NCBI GenBank assembly: GCA_004369045.1
Contig: ML213510.1
Location: forward strand, 690,866 to 754,865
DNA length: 64,000 bases
DNA from: Heliocybe sulcata
Taxonomy: Eukaryota; Basidiomycota; Agaricomycetes; Gloeophyllales; Gloeophyllaceae
Direction of reading: 5' to 3'
In this document: piece by piece, positions 1-9,789 of the stretch
How positions within the stretch are numbered: the first letter of the stretch is position 1
Layout of the letters: each line of letters begins with the position of its first letter
Position numbers and translations under genes: made by a program
The notes under the pieces: generated by a model
Databases searched by the model: none
What the model saw: only the letters and a program-made list of their open reading frames with translations
What the model was told of the DNA's origin: nothing

Positions 1-990
1 GCACCCCTTTGACGGAGCACAATGCTACTTAAGACGAGGCTGGATCCTCTGCGAAGCCATGAGTTCCTGCTGCGGCACGTCAGCATATAGACTCCGGGTA
101 TGGGCCGCTATTTCGCCGTCCAAGATATAGACCCAAACATCGTTACTCATTTCGTGGCCCGAGATGATGTCAAGGATCTGCTGCCTCATGCGATGATCAA
201 TATTCATACCAACTAGTTTGCAAGCAGCCTGCAATGACATATCGTTCAGGAATATTGAAGGTGTTTAAACGCGCATTTTCGGTTACAGTTCAAGGTGTTG
301 CTCTGCGGAAGAAAGCCGTCATATTCCAGGTTGAAAGTATCCGCTGTTTCTGACACTAAATATTAGGTGTTAACGGTCGTCTGTGTCGTCGCAGCCGAGA
401 GTTGTGTCACGGCGTAGGTGCCCCTCCTTTTGGAGGGGTTCTCCACCCTCGAATTCCGGCACACTTTTCGACCCACCATCACGGCATTTGCCGATTTTGC
501 TCGTATTTTGCCATTGTCATGCAGTATGTTGTGGAGGTGCCATTCGCTCCAGCACTGACGACGGCGATGCGCGGCCAACTGAGGGATAAATGCACGAGCT
601 CTGTATAAGTATACTACTCTCCGCATTCTGCGTGTCCGCAAGAGATTCGAAGTTGACCAGGCCGACCTTCAAACTTACCGCCGCGCATGCGCTCCGACCG
701 TCTGTAATTCTGACCGAATTGTCTAGAGATGACAGTTCAGGAAGACTCGGGCTAGCGAGAAACATCACTGCAGGCTACGTGTTCGCCGTTTCAGCGAACG
801 ACGAAATCACTACGCAGACTGGCCGTGGTGATCTCGGAATTGCCACAGCGCCCCGTAGTATTATTCCCACGCCTCAACAGCCTTGTTCACTGGCGGTCTT
901 CACTGGCGGTCTTGAAGCTTTGAAGCTTGAAGTTGTATCTTGCTCGCGTTCGTCTGCATATACACTCGACGTCCGTTCCGATAAGTGCAG
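1..990. other. Upstream region of PAF1; weak open frames only
   Basis: I see no gene I can name here. The minus strand carries short open stretches (25-240 and 363-641) with plausible splice signals, for example an acceptor-like cattgcag near 230 and a donor-like gtaagt near 687. These could be exons of an unrecognised minus-strand gene divergent from PAF1, but they do not join into one convincing frame. The right end, about 770-990, should contain the PAF1 promoter. Confidence 0.3.
888..913 (+). repeat. Perfect 13-nt tandem duplication upstream of PAF1
   Basis: The 13-mer cactggcggtctt occurs at 888-900 and again immediately at 901-913. It is followed by a second short repetition, gaagctttgaagcttgaag. 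The tract lies 80-100 bp before the PAF1 start codon, where core promoter elements would be expected. A replication-slippage duplication is the simplest explanation. Confidence 0.7.
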
Positions 991-2582
991 ATGAGTGTGA
1001 AGAAAAGGCGAGCGATCTTGTACGCTTTGACATGCTGCAAACTCATATCTCGTCAATGCTTGCATCAGTAAACTCGACCTGTTGGTCAGAGTTCGTTACT
1101 CCAATCCTCTCCCTGCGCCGCCATGTCCTCCAAAGCTATTAGACATTCCAACGAATCCAATGCGCTATACGAAGCCGGAATTCATTAATGCCGTAGCAGA
1201 CGCTACACCTCTTCCGATGATTGTAGACGCCGAGTGCGGGATGCCGCTCGATCTCGCGAAGTGGGCTTGTCTCTGGGAGGAGGGCGTCGATGATTCAGGT
1301 GAGTTATCCTCGCATCTGCTGATATAGGGCGTTCCTAAAGATATGGGCTAAAGAATTGAATCCCGACCCGAAAAATCAGCCGCAGCTGGATCCCGAGGAC
1401 CAATTCTTACTAGGTGATCCGAATGCCACTCCTGTACCTACAAGTTCTTCCATGCCCTTGACTCCACATACTGCCCACGTACCTTGGCTACGAAAGACGG
1501 AGTATCTCAGTCGTGAGGGGGTATCCAAGGCTTCACTATCTCAGGAAACGTGCGGAACGGTTTTCTTCTTCCTCGAATATATTCTCACAGGTCTTATAGA
1601 AAGCAGTTGGATGCACCGGTTGATATATCCCGCGCGGCACAGATACGGGATATCGAAGCGTCTTTCGTGTCGTCGAATGAGGCATTTGACCTGAGCAAGC
1701 TTCGTCATCCCAACAAGCCTCACGTTACCGCGGTTGAATCATATGAAATTTTCCCGGATGCTGATATTTGGGCAAATGCATACGATTTGTTCCGATTTTC
1801 TGAGCGTCCTGGCGAGCGACCCGTAGACGTGAGGCTGTTGATATACTGTTAGTACCTGATTCTTACGTGTTGTCTAGGTTGAAGATGCTCGCCTGAACAG
1901 CGCAATTCTTCGGCCGATGGAGTCAGATGGCGACCATTTCTTGGCATACTACCTAACAAAAGATGATGAGTCGGCAATCGAGTTTACCAGAGCCCGGGGC
2001 GACCGGTCCCATGCTTCTGTTGACGAAGAAGAGGTAGGGCTAGGAACATGGATACAAGACGGTCTGACTAAGTATTCCTCGATACTAGCCGACTGCGTTC
2101 CATTTCGTACGGGACTACGAGGTGGTTAAGGTTGAACAAGAAGTGCCCAATGAGTTCCTGCTTGTCATCGACGATGGCGACACGCAGGATGCATCCGACG
2201 CTGGCTCAGAATCGAGACCAGAGAGAAGACACAAAGGGGCTTACTACAAGAATATCGAGAGGAAAATGATGTTAAAGAAGAAGAGACAAAATGTGAGATT
2301 TCTTACCGCCTTAAAAACCTCTAGCTCTAACTTTGTCTCCTCTAGATTCACGAAGCATACCTGGACAAATGGCATGTTGTGAAGGTATCACACGTGCCAA
2401 TGAGCAAGGAAGAAGAAGACGAGCGGGACGAAACCATGGCGGAGGTCATGGACCCTATGTATCTTCTCTCTCGAGGAGACGCCGATGCTGAAGGTGAGGT
2501 GGATGATACGATCCTTGCTCCAACAGGACCCTCGGGATCGCACACTGGAGGAGAGTCAATAGATATCACGGGCACCTCCTAG
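991..2582 (+). CDS. PAF1: RNA polymerase II-associated factor 1 (Paf1 complex subunit)
   Basis: Paf1 is the core subunit of the nuclear Paf1 complex, which travels with elongating RNA polymerase II and promotes histone H2B ubiquitination and H3K4/K36 methylation. Seven exons join in frame to about 425 residues: 991-1007, 1069-1298, 1354-1549, 1591-1828, 1878-2033, 2089-2292 and 2346-2582. Recognition rests on the N-terminal block LVRVRYSNPLPAPPCPPKLL, the block DAECGMPLDL, the family motif WLRKTEYLSREG, the block SRAAQIRDIEASF, and an acidic Asp/Glu-rich C-terminus. The length is near that of yeast Paf1 and shorter than the human protein. Exon 1 may end at 1007 (GC donor, giving MSVKKSKLDLL) or at 1019 (GT donor, giving four extra residues); both keep the frame. 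Confidence 0.9.
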
Positions 2583-3225
2583 CGCCTTTCTACATACCAG
2601 TTGTCCTACGATTCTCTTGTCACTACATACACCCTGGACCGCGTGTATAACGTTCGACCAGTGTCCTCTGACGATTTTTTAGTTGAAACTGGCTATATGC
2701 TCTTGGCGATGCTCATTTCGGTGGCTTTGCGGGTGCGATACGTAGCATGCATCGGGAAGGTCACGTACCGTCTAACGGCGTGCCGTTCCATTTAACTAGC
2801 TGCTGTGAGTCATGAAACCTTGCGCCTCTAGCCCGTGCTTATGTGTACCCTCACAGCTCTATTTTGGTATACATCGCCAGTGCAGACATGGGGTCCACGT
2901 GACTGCAGTGAGTAGGGACGCGTGCCCTTTTCCTTCTCAGGCGCTACATTAACTGATTCCCGAATGACGTGCCTGCCCTGTCTCCGAGGATATGGAGCGC
3001 CCGGCTCATATCAGAACGAATTATAATAGCTCAGTCTCATCATTTGGCTGTGTACAGAGTCTCTGCCTCCCGGCCCCGCCCAAGCATGCTTCAAGCTCCA
3101 TTTACCTTTGGCCTGGGTCTGCACCTCTCGCATGGCTCTCGTATCTCATCAAGAATGATATGTTCATCATGGACGGGTCTGCGCAAATGTTAGCATCGTC
3201 CCGCAGGGAAGGAAAGTCTGTGGAC
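2583..3225. other. Intergenic region, no gene seen
   Basis: This stretch lies between the PAF1 stop codon and the 3' end of the minus-strand Cys-rich gene. Open frames are short, lack good starts and do not join across splice sites. The PAF1 3' UTR and terminator must lie in its left part. Confidence 0.4.
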
Positions 3226-3432
3226 TTACTGCTGCTGGCATGTTGCGGTACAGTCGTGCACATCAGACCTGTGGGACCTGCTCAAGCGGCAATTCTGCTG
3301 GTGGCAATCGACCTTTCCACAAGTCAGCCTCACTAGTCCGCCGGTGCGCTCCAATAAACCTACCACTTGTTCCCTAGTGACAATTTGATGGCCGCAAGTG
3401 TATTCAGCGTACTGTACGATTTTGATGCACAT
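3226..3432 (-). CDS. Small cysteine-rich fungal protein, about 50 aa
   Basis: Two exons (3432-3367 and 3312-3226) flank a 54-nt intron with a gtggta donor and an aag acceptor. They give a 50-residue protein that starts MCIKIVQYAEYTCGHQIV and ends CTATCQQQ. The pattern of Cys-Gly-His, Asp-Cys-His, Asn-Cys-Arg and a final Cys-x3-Cys resembles the short zinc-ribbon-like Cys/His proteins common in fungal genomes, whose function is unknown. There is no signal peptide, so it is probably intracellular. A TATA box lies at 3576-3582, and a leader intron (3489-3433) ends in cag directly against the ATG. Metal binding is inference. Confidence 0.65.
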   Translation of the reverse strand: MCIKIVQYAEYTCGHQIVTREQVVGLLERTGGLVRLTCGKVDCHQQNCRLSRSHRSDVHDCTATCQQQ

Positions 3433-3575
3433 CTGTTGGGAGCGTCGAGTCAGCTACCATGCGGGACGTCCTTATGGTGAAGAACATACGTTGTGTATGA
3501 CCGTGAAAGGTGAGCTGAATGTTGAGGAGGATGTACGATGTCGATGCTGAAGTTTTGCGTCTCCTGCATCAGTCT

Positions 3576-3582
3576 TATATAG
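3576..3582 (-). promoter_or_regulatory. TATA box of the small Cys-rich gene
   Basis: Read on the minus strand the sequence is CTATATAAGACT. It lies about 85 bp before the donor of the leader intron and about 145 bp before the start codon, as expected for a TATA box driving a short spliced leader. Confidence 0.5.
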
Positions 3583-3589
3583 CTGCATC

Positions 3590-4172
3590 TGCCAATGACG
3601 AAGTAATAAATCGCATAGGTAACGTGCCGTCGTCCTTGAGAAAAGCGTCTATTTGTTTCTCTTAATGATCGCGGTCATGAAACAAGGCGAATCCAGCTGT
3701 ACAACGCTGGCAATACTTCCCATCTAGATACTTTGATTTGAAGCGATCCGGTGGCACTAACAATGCATCGGCGCACCGTATTTTTGCTCGATCGACAACG
3801 GCGTGGATGTCCGGAGCACCTGGCTTAATGCCTTCGATCCGGTGAGTTGGCGCTGTGGTGCAATGCCACCTAGGCGACGGTTATGCCTCACCATAGCTTC
3901 CGAATCTTGGGAAAAGCGAGCTGCATATGTTGGTCCAACTTCCGGATAGATGATCGGAATATTTGAGCGTAGCTTCCAACTTGAAGCTTGACTGCCGCCG
4001 GTGCAGTGAGTACGTTCATATGAACCCGCTGCAATCTAAGCGGTAGGAGAACGAGACTTCCCGGTACGTCGGTCCGAGCCAGTCGCCGCATTCCTGGTTC
4101 CTGATGCATAGTCGCAGTGATCACAATCTGGCGGCTGGGTCTGTTTCTAGACAATCACGATATCGGGAGTAT
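3590..4172. other. Intergenic region, no gene seen
   Basis: No convincing gene. An 88-codon open frame on the minus strand (3888-4154) has poor continuity with neighbouring frames. It could be a downstream exon of the 4173-4562 frame, but no splice pair joins the two cleanly. Confidence 0.3.
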
Positions 4173-4562
4173 TCATTCTGGGCGCAGTAAGTGTTGCACG
4201 CCTTCTCCCGGACTTAAGCTGTACTGACCGAATCTCGTGGCATGGGCACTTCTTCTTGCATGCACGGCGCTGGCCGTCTCACTACGCTGTTGCCAGGCCT
4301 TCCGCAGTCGCGCGATCGCGTGGATGCAGTTCTCGCTAGTCCATGCAGGGGTGATGTCCAGACGGCTGACTCTGCATCTCGATACTGATATTGAATAGCT
4401 TGAGCGCTGCTCGTCCTCGGTTATAGTCTCATGGACCGCCCCGCTCTCTCTGATCTCCACCCGGTCATACACCCGAGTCTTCTCCAGACGACTCATATCG
4501 AGGTTGAGCCACCGCAAAGCCGCGTGCCTCGCTCGGATGCTTTCTTGATGATCTGCATTCAT
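4173..4562 (-). CDS. Hypothetical protein, 129 aa
   Basis: This is an uninterrupted ATG-started frame of 129 codons with codon use similar to nearby genes. It begins MNADHQESIRARHAALRWLN and is rich in charged and Ser residues. I recognise no domain, signal peptide or membrane segment. It may be one exon of a longer gene. The plus strand of the same DNA also has an open hydrophobic frame, so the coding strand is uncertain. Confidence 0.25.
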   Translation of the reverse strand: MNADHQESIRARHAALRWLNLDMSRLEKTRVYDRVEIRESGAVHETITEDEQRSSYSISVSRCRVSRLDITPAWTSENCIHAIARLRKAWQQRSETASAVHARRSAHATRFGQYSLSPGEGVQHLLRPE

Positions 4563-6170
4563 ATTCTCCCCAAGTATTGCGGGATCCGTTCTATTTCATT
4601 GCCATTCTGAATTCCTGGGATTCTGCATACGCATCGTGGTGCTGTAGGCTGCTATGCATCCACTCTGTTTTCAGAGTCCGTCCTTGAATCCCCTGTTACC
4701 TCTAGTCAGATGGAATATGAGGCAAGGTCGCCGATTCTGACACAGCAGCTATTTCATGAATGTTAGTCACCCGAAGATGGAAGTTTTCGCCGGATATGGG
4801 CCTCTAGTACAAGCAACTGCGCGGCACGGATGTGCCAGTGCCTTCCGCAGAGGACCCACATCATCTCAAGGTATCTTCCACTGCCGGCATCAAGTATGTC
4901 TCGGGGTCTTTCATTCTGTGCACTCGCCAGACTCGGTACGTCTTGTCCATACGGTGTTGATACAACGGAACTTTTACTACTGTCAGGCAGTGATATTGAA
5001 TCCTCAGGTTCGAGGTAATCTTTCGCAGTTCAAGGCGATGTGCGCCTTGTTTTATGTTCGTACCAGATTGCGCCACAGCGATTGCGCATGGGCATTGCAT
5101 GACGAAGAGCCTCCCATACAACCTCGTATTACCCACAGTATCCTCCCTCTGCGATGTTGAAGAGTCCATATTCAGACTGTTTAATGCATCTTCCGTTTCA
5201 TAGGGGTATAACTATCGAAACGCAGTCAAACGGGAGACTTTCTTCCTCCACCGGGGTCTGTCGGGCGTATGAACTCTCGGTCAAAGCAGGTGAAGTGATG
5301 CGATCATTGCCAGGACGCAGAATAGCTGATATATGGTTTCAGCAGGCCCCCATGCACTGCTGTGCTCGATTTCTCGGACATCCAAACCCCTCAATCTGTT
5401 CCGCGATCGCCTAAAGCTTGAATGTGGGGAGAATAGCATCTATCCGGATGTTCTGCTCCCATGAATGAGATAGGCTTAGATCGGTGGCAGTAGTCAGAAA
5501 ACGCGCCGCAGGAGTCACACGACTTGACGTTATCGTTTCTCAATGAACCGGCCAGCAGGTCTCCGGCAGCCTGAGCCAATGTAACTCGTTTCAGCACAGT
5601 ATCCCGGTTTCATCGGTGGGCAAGCATCGCAACCATCGAATATTCTCTCCTTCAGTCATAGGTGCAGGTTCTTTATCCCGGAGGTCTATGTATAAACGAA
5701 ACTGATGACGTCTAATGACCACAGGCTACTATCTGGATCTAATCGAGGAGAAGCGTATCCGTGATGCCACAGTGATAGCGTTTAAGGACTGGACGTCCAC
5801 ACCCATCGGGGCCACGATGCGAATGGGATCGTTACCGATGGATTGGTCCAGGGACTCAAAGACATGCTATTCTACTTCGATTCCCCCACGAGTCTGGTCT
5901 ATATTCACTACAAGGCCAGGTGACAATCCGGGGCACCTTCAGGTTCAGTGCAAGTGGACCTTATCGGCACGCCAATCGCAGCTTGCTTTAGCCGTTCGAG
6001 CTCTTGGGGAATGCCAGATTCTCTTCGACGGAGGCAATGTTAGTCTGGGGCCTTCTTCTGTCATGGCCTATCATAGTCTTTGCATTTACGATCGTTGCGT
6101 TAGGATCACTCCATGTGAAGGGGAATCCTGCCGACTCTTGTATGCGTAGGAATCCAAGCACGTGTCTCAG
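4563..6170. other. Region of fragmentary open frames
   Basis: Several plus-strand frames look partly coding: one at 4756-5160 (134 codons), one at 5154-5414, and a stretch at 5715-5930 that can be read in two frames, one giving DMLFYFDSPTSLVYIHY. A hydrophobic segment, WGLLLSWPIIVFAFTIVALG, lies near 6040-6100. Splice-like signals occur, but I could not join them into one protein. It may be a decayed gene or a rapidly evolving multi-exon gene. Confidence 0.25.
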
Positions 6171-6400
6171 GAATCGCCACTGGATCAAGGTCGATTCCCT
6201 TTATACCTCTTTCTACTCCGCTTGAATTTGAAGGGACTCTAGCGGAGCACCGTTGCGCTGATTGTGAAAGCCTGATAATTGAATATGGAAACGGAAATCG
6301 TGGGCTTCTGACTGTCTGGCATTTCCTCGTCGGAGTCAGATACTCTGGCCGTCCATCTGTGATCACAGGATCTTGCCTGAAGTTCTGGGATATAGCCTGA
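6171..6400 (+). CDS. Probable terminal exon of an unrecognised gene
   Basis: Downstream of a clean acceptor (gtctcag) is a 76-codon frame ending in TGA that reads like real protein: it includes STPLEFEGTLAEHRCADC, then a Gly/Tyr-rich part, then TVWHFLVGVRYSG, and ends SCLKFWDIA. It begins in phase 1 and has no start of its own, so earlier exons are required. These may lie in 5.7-6.1 kb. Function is not recognised. Confidence 0.35.
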
Positions 6401-6628
6401 ACACCTGTCCCTGTATGGCCAAGCTAGTGCACAAGGTAAGAATACACTACTCCAGTATATTATTTACCTGCAATGGCTGACGCGCTCGCGCTGACGTCCG
6501 GTAGTGCAATCGGAAATTCACGCCTGCGTCCAGTATCCACGGCTTAATCGTTGAAGTATATATTATTTGATTTTGTTTGTTACTGGACAAGACCTCGCGT
6601 CGAGTCTACGCAGAACGAGGCGCCTATC

Positions 6629-7306
6629 TCACTGCTTCATGATACCTCGGCAAGACCATATCGACGAGCGCCCCCTTCTGATGGAAGTTAGGTCAAAGGA
6701 TGCGTGGGACTTGTGGAAACGAGGTGGGTGGATGCCGTACCACGAGTTTTCATTCCTGTCACATGTTTCTGAAAGCGGGACTGAAGCAGGCTTTCGCATG
6801 TTTTCCCTGGTCACGTCTGGAGGCCGAACGTCAATAATCCGCCGGCCCTCTTTCCGTGTTGGAGCTTGACTCTGCGGGCGATCTACTCTGGGACTTACTT
6901 GTCGGATGTGGTCCTCGTCCGTATGGACGCCAGCGGGTTGAAATCCCTGGTCACCTATTGCTTCTTCCACCGTCCGGAAGAGTGCTGCGCCGTAAAGCAT
7001 CAAGACTTCGGTGAGCGACTTGCTTCGTGGCCCAGGCCGTGTCCACAAGAAGCAACCGCCCAAACCATCGGGCTCGCCGTCACAGCAGTCATCCCCTTCA
7101 CCCTCGATTGATTGTCTTGTCCGAACAAGCGCGTTGATCGTCGCGGACTGGAACCAAAGTAGCCGTGCCGCCTGGTAAGGGTCGCAAAGAACCAAGCTTG
7201 ACCGAGGAGCGCGGTGGCGGTAGAGAGGTGGAAGTGCATGCGGCTGGGATGACACTTTCGCATACTTGCCTGGTGTTCTTCGTGGCCCGCTTCGATCCGA
7301 GTTCAA
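6629..7306 (-). other. 225-codon open frame without early ATG
   Basis: A minus-strand frame of 225 codons has no stop, which is long for non-coding DNA of this composition. It opens with TTG, and the first ATG is far downstream. The plus strand over 6850-7160 also reads well in pieces, for example GDLLWDLLVGCGPRPYG followed by a strong donor, and later ALIVADWNQSSRAAW. One strand probably carries a multi-exon gene, but I cannot say which. Confidence 0.2.
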
Positions 7307-8008
7307 GCCTCACTGTATCACATATCGCCAGTGTACGAGAAGACGGGCGGCTCGTCCCTGCTTTACTCATGATTGGTACGCAGTGGAAGGATCGCGCACC
7401 TTACAACAACCGTGATGACTGCTGTGATTTGTGGTGGATAAGATCGGTCCGACACAGTCCTGTCGGGTACAGAAACGTGCCGCAGAAGTTGTGCGAGGAA
7501 ACCAAGAGATGCCTGCACCATATCGGTGCCTTTCCTCTGTGCGTACGATGACATCAATCACGAGCCTTGCGTTGCCCTGCCTGTAGGCTGCCTTGAATAG
7601 ACTGTGTGCCATCCTCAAACGGATATACCTTGAACCTTGAAGCAGCCCAATTCATTTTCGTGCCGCTGGAAGCGGAACAAAGCAAGCGGGGCGGAAAGAG
7701 ATGCATACAGGCTTTCTCGTCAGCGGAGATGCAGGTAGTCCCGAGCACCATCGAGGCCTTACTCAAAGGGCCACGTACCGCGAAAAGAGCGTGAAGTCTT
7801 GTCATGCAGGGCAGGAAGCTCGGAGCGGATGCAGTAAGGGAAGTAGTGTTCTAGCGATGCATGCGACGGGAAGATTACACATACCTTCACTGGTCCGTCG
7901 GATGCTGAGGAGTGCGCACCCGTCCTTCTTCGGGGACTGTAAAGCGTCCGCTGACCTTCGTGGCGGTAAGCATTAAACATCGCTGCGTCGGAATGTCGGC
8001 AGATGGAT

Positions 8009-8273
8009 CTAGTAGATCCTAGCAATAACGAATTCGGTGTGCGTAGATGCGAATTCGACGACCGCGCATTGGGAAATCAAGGAGCGTTGCCATATAACCA
8101 TACGCGTCTCGAGTGTTGCCGTAATGGTCGTCTTGCAGTGGAGGTCTCTCCGCTGACATTTCTGGATTGACACCGCTTCCGCTGAATAGGCCCGGGCATC
8201 GCATAGTACGCACCTGCAGTTCACTGCTGGGATCCCGTTCCGAAGCCGCTCCCTTTCCGACGGACGTCGCCAT
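8009..8273 (-). CDS. Small hypothetical protein, about 70 aa, two exons
   Basis: Exon 1 (8273-8214) starts MATSVGKGAASERDPSSELQ. After a 52-nt intron with a gtgcgt donor and a ccag acceptor, exon 2 (8161-8009) begins KCQRRDLHCKTTITATLETR and ends FVIARIY. The second exon reads like structured protein. No family is recognised. It is divergent from the 8485 gene, with about 210 bp between start codons. The intron reading is preferred because read-through gives a less protein-like sequence. Confidence 0.35.
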
Positions 8274-8484
8274 CTCAAGCTTCGAGCTGGACCATAACTT
8301 GTCGGTCGTTAGCGACTCCCGAGGGTACAAAATTTGCTGTGTTCATTCACTTTATTGTTACCCTTGAATCTTTAATACCGGGGTCAATTCAGATGCCTTG
8401 GATCATTCCTGGATGGTTGGGAGTGGATCTTACCGGCAACTGCCACTCGGGATATCCCCGCAGACATATCCATAATCAGACTGA

Positions 8485-9000
8485 ATGGCGAACCTCCAAT
8501 TCGCAATTGGGTCAGATGTTTTTCATATACAGGGCAAGAACGCTCAACGTTGGTTCGTTCTATGCAACGACGGGAGTTTAGACACTCTGACGATGTGGCA
8601 TGGGCGGGAAGTTCTTCCTGTTCGATGTCAGACGTGAGCTAACTGTGAGACGTAGCCGAGAATACTGACACCAGACTTTCCGACTACCTCAGGAGCAGCG
8701 CACTGGAGAGGGTGGATTATCCCGACAGTAATACTGCCCCATATTGTTGGAGGATGACCGGCGGTGCACGTATCCACGGACAACCGCGGGGAGCTTTATG
8801 CGGGAAGCGTCATCTGTTTCAGGCTCCTGGTGAGTGTCTTGGGTCGTTCTGGACTGTGTTAGAGCCGCCTACCAAGTCTAGTGACCACTTTGTTCAAGAT
8901 TTACCTACAAGTCTTTGTTCAATACTCAGCCGTCCCCCTTCAAACGAGTACTGTTTCGGGCAACTCAGACTCAATGAGCATGGGGCATGTGTCGAGCTGA
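8485..9000 (+). CDS. Hypothetical protein, about 140 aa, three exons
   Basis: Three exons (8485-8633, 8675-8829, 8882-9000) join in frame through good GT-AG introns of 41 and 52 nt. The product begins MANLQFAIGSDVFHIQGKNA, continues with a compact Trp/Cys-containing middle (RWFVLCNDGSLDTLTMWHG), and ends in a Ser/Thr-rich tail STVSGNSDSMSMGHVSS. An in-frame stop directly precedes the ATG, which supports this start, although an upstream exon ending near 8463 is possible. No domain is recognised, and there is no signal peptide or membrane helix. The three phases agreeing through two introns is the main support. Confidence 0.5.
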
Positions 9001-9570
9001 AGAACTTCTGCTAGGGCTGTAAGGCCCTAAGGTAGAGGAATAATTGATCTCTTTGTTGCGCCATCCTGCTCACAGAAGTGTTTCTTCTGCAGATAAAGCG
9101 ATCAATACGGGTGCGCTGACGGAGAGGCTCACTGACAGCATCTAATATTTAGATGTCCACGACCCGCCTGGCACCGGAAGCTTGAAGGGCCTGACTGACG
9201 TCCGCCTTCGGGAAGATCTACTATATCATTCCATTGCTTCATCGGTTGCGTTGCCGTATAGATACTGGCGTCGAGCAGGGGCGCATCCATGGCTGAGTTG
9301 TGGCAGCCGAATTGATCCATCCGAGAATCAGCTCCGGGCTGTACATACAGACAAGCCAAATGTCAGCTACAGATCTGGTCGATAAAGTATACATCTCACA
9401 ACGTTTGATCAAGGCTGATATCCCCGCACGGCCTAGTCCAATTTCAAGTTCAAACGCAATCATTGAAATCGGGCCAAGTCCAGCGCCCACAACTCCTCGG
9501 CAACGACTTCACCCACGCCACCGCTATCTCAACCAAACACCCACAAAGCATCTGGTCCGTGCGCACCCTC
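9001..9570. other. Intergenic region upstream of U2, no gene seen
   Basis: Only short frames on both strands, none with supporting splice signals. The right end should carry upstream elements of the U2 promoter. Confidence 0.35.
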
Positions 9571-9575
9571 CACGG

Positions 9576-9582
9576 TATATAA
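9576..9582 (+). promoter_or_regulatory. TATA box of the U2 snRNA gene
   Basis: TATATAA lies about 25-31 bp upstream of the inferred 5' end of U2. This spacing fits a TATA-driven RNA polymerase II snRNA gene. Confidence 0.65.
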
Positions 9583-9606
9583 TCCGGCTCCATCCTCTCG
9601 ATTTCC

Positions 9607-9789
9607 TCACCACTCTGGCCTTTTGGCTTAGATCAAGTGTAGTATCTGTTCTTAATAGTTTAACCACTATTATGAGGGCACCGCCCTCATTATTGGTTAT
9701 CTAATTTTTGCCGCCCTTGTTCCCTGAGCTCTGCTTGCAACTCGGAGGCGCGATGACCTTGCCACTGCACTACCGGCTTGCGTCGTCGG
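9607..9789 (+). ncRNA. U2: U2 spliceosomal snRNA
   Basis: U2 pairs with the intron branch site during spliceosome assembly. The conserved 5' domain is almost invariant: GGCCTTTTGGCTTAGATCAA is followed by GTGTAGTATCTGTTCTT, which contains the branch-site-pairing GTAGTA. Next come stem-loop IIa (AATAGT pairing with ACTATT), a perfect stem-loop IIb (GAGGGC/GCCCTC), an Sm-binding site AATTTTTG at 9703-9710, stem-loop III, and stem-loop IV closed by cgatgac (9751-9757) and gtcgtcg (9782-9788). The total of about 183 nt matches the usual U2 length. The exact 5' and 3' ends are inferred by alignment to the known U2 plan, with an uncertainty of a few nucleotides. Confidence 0.93.
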
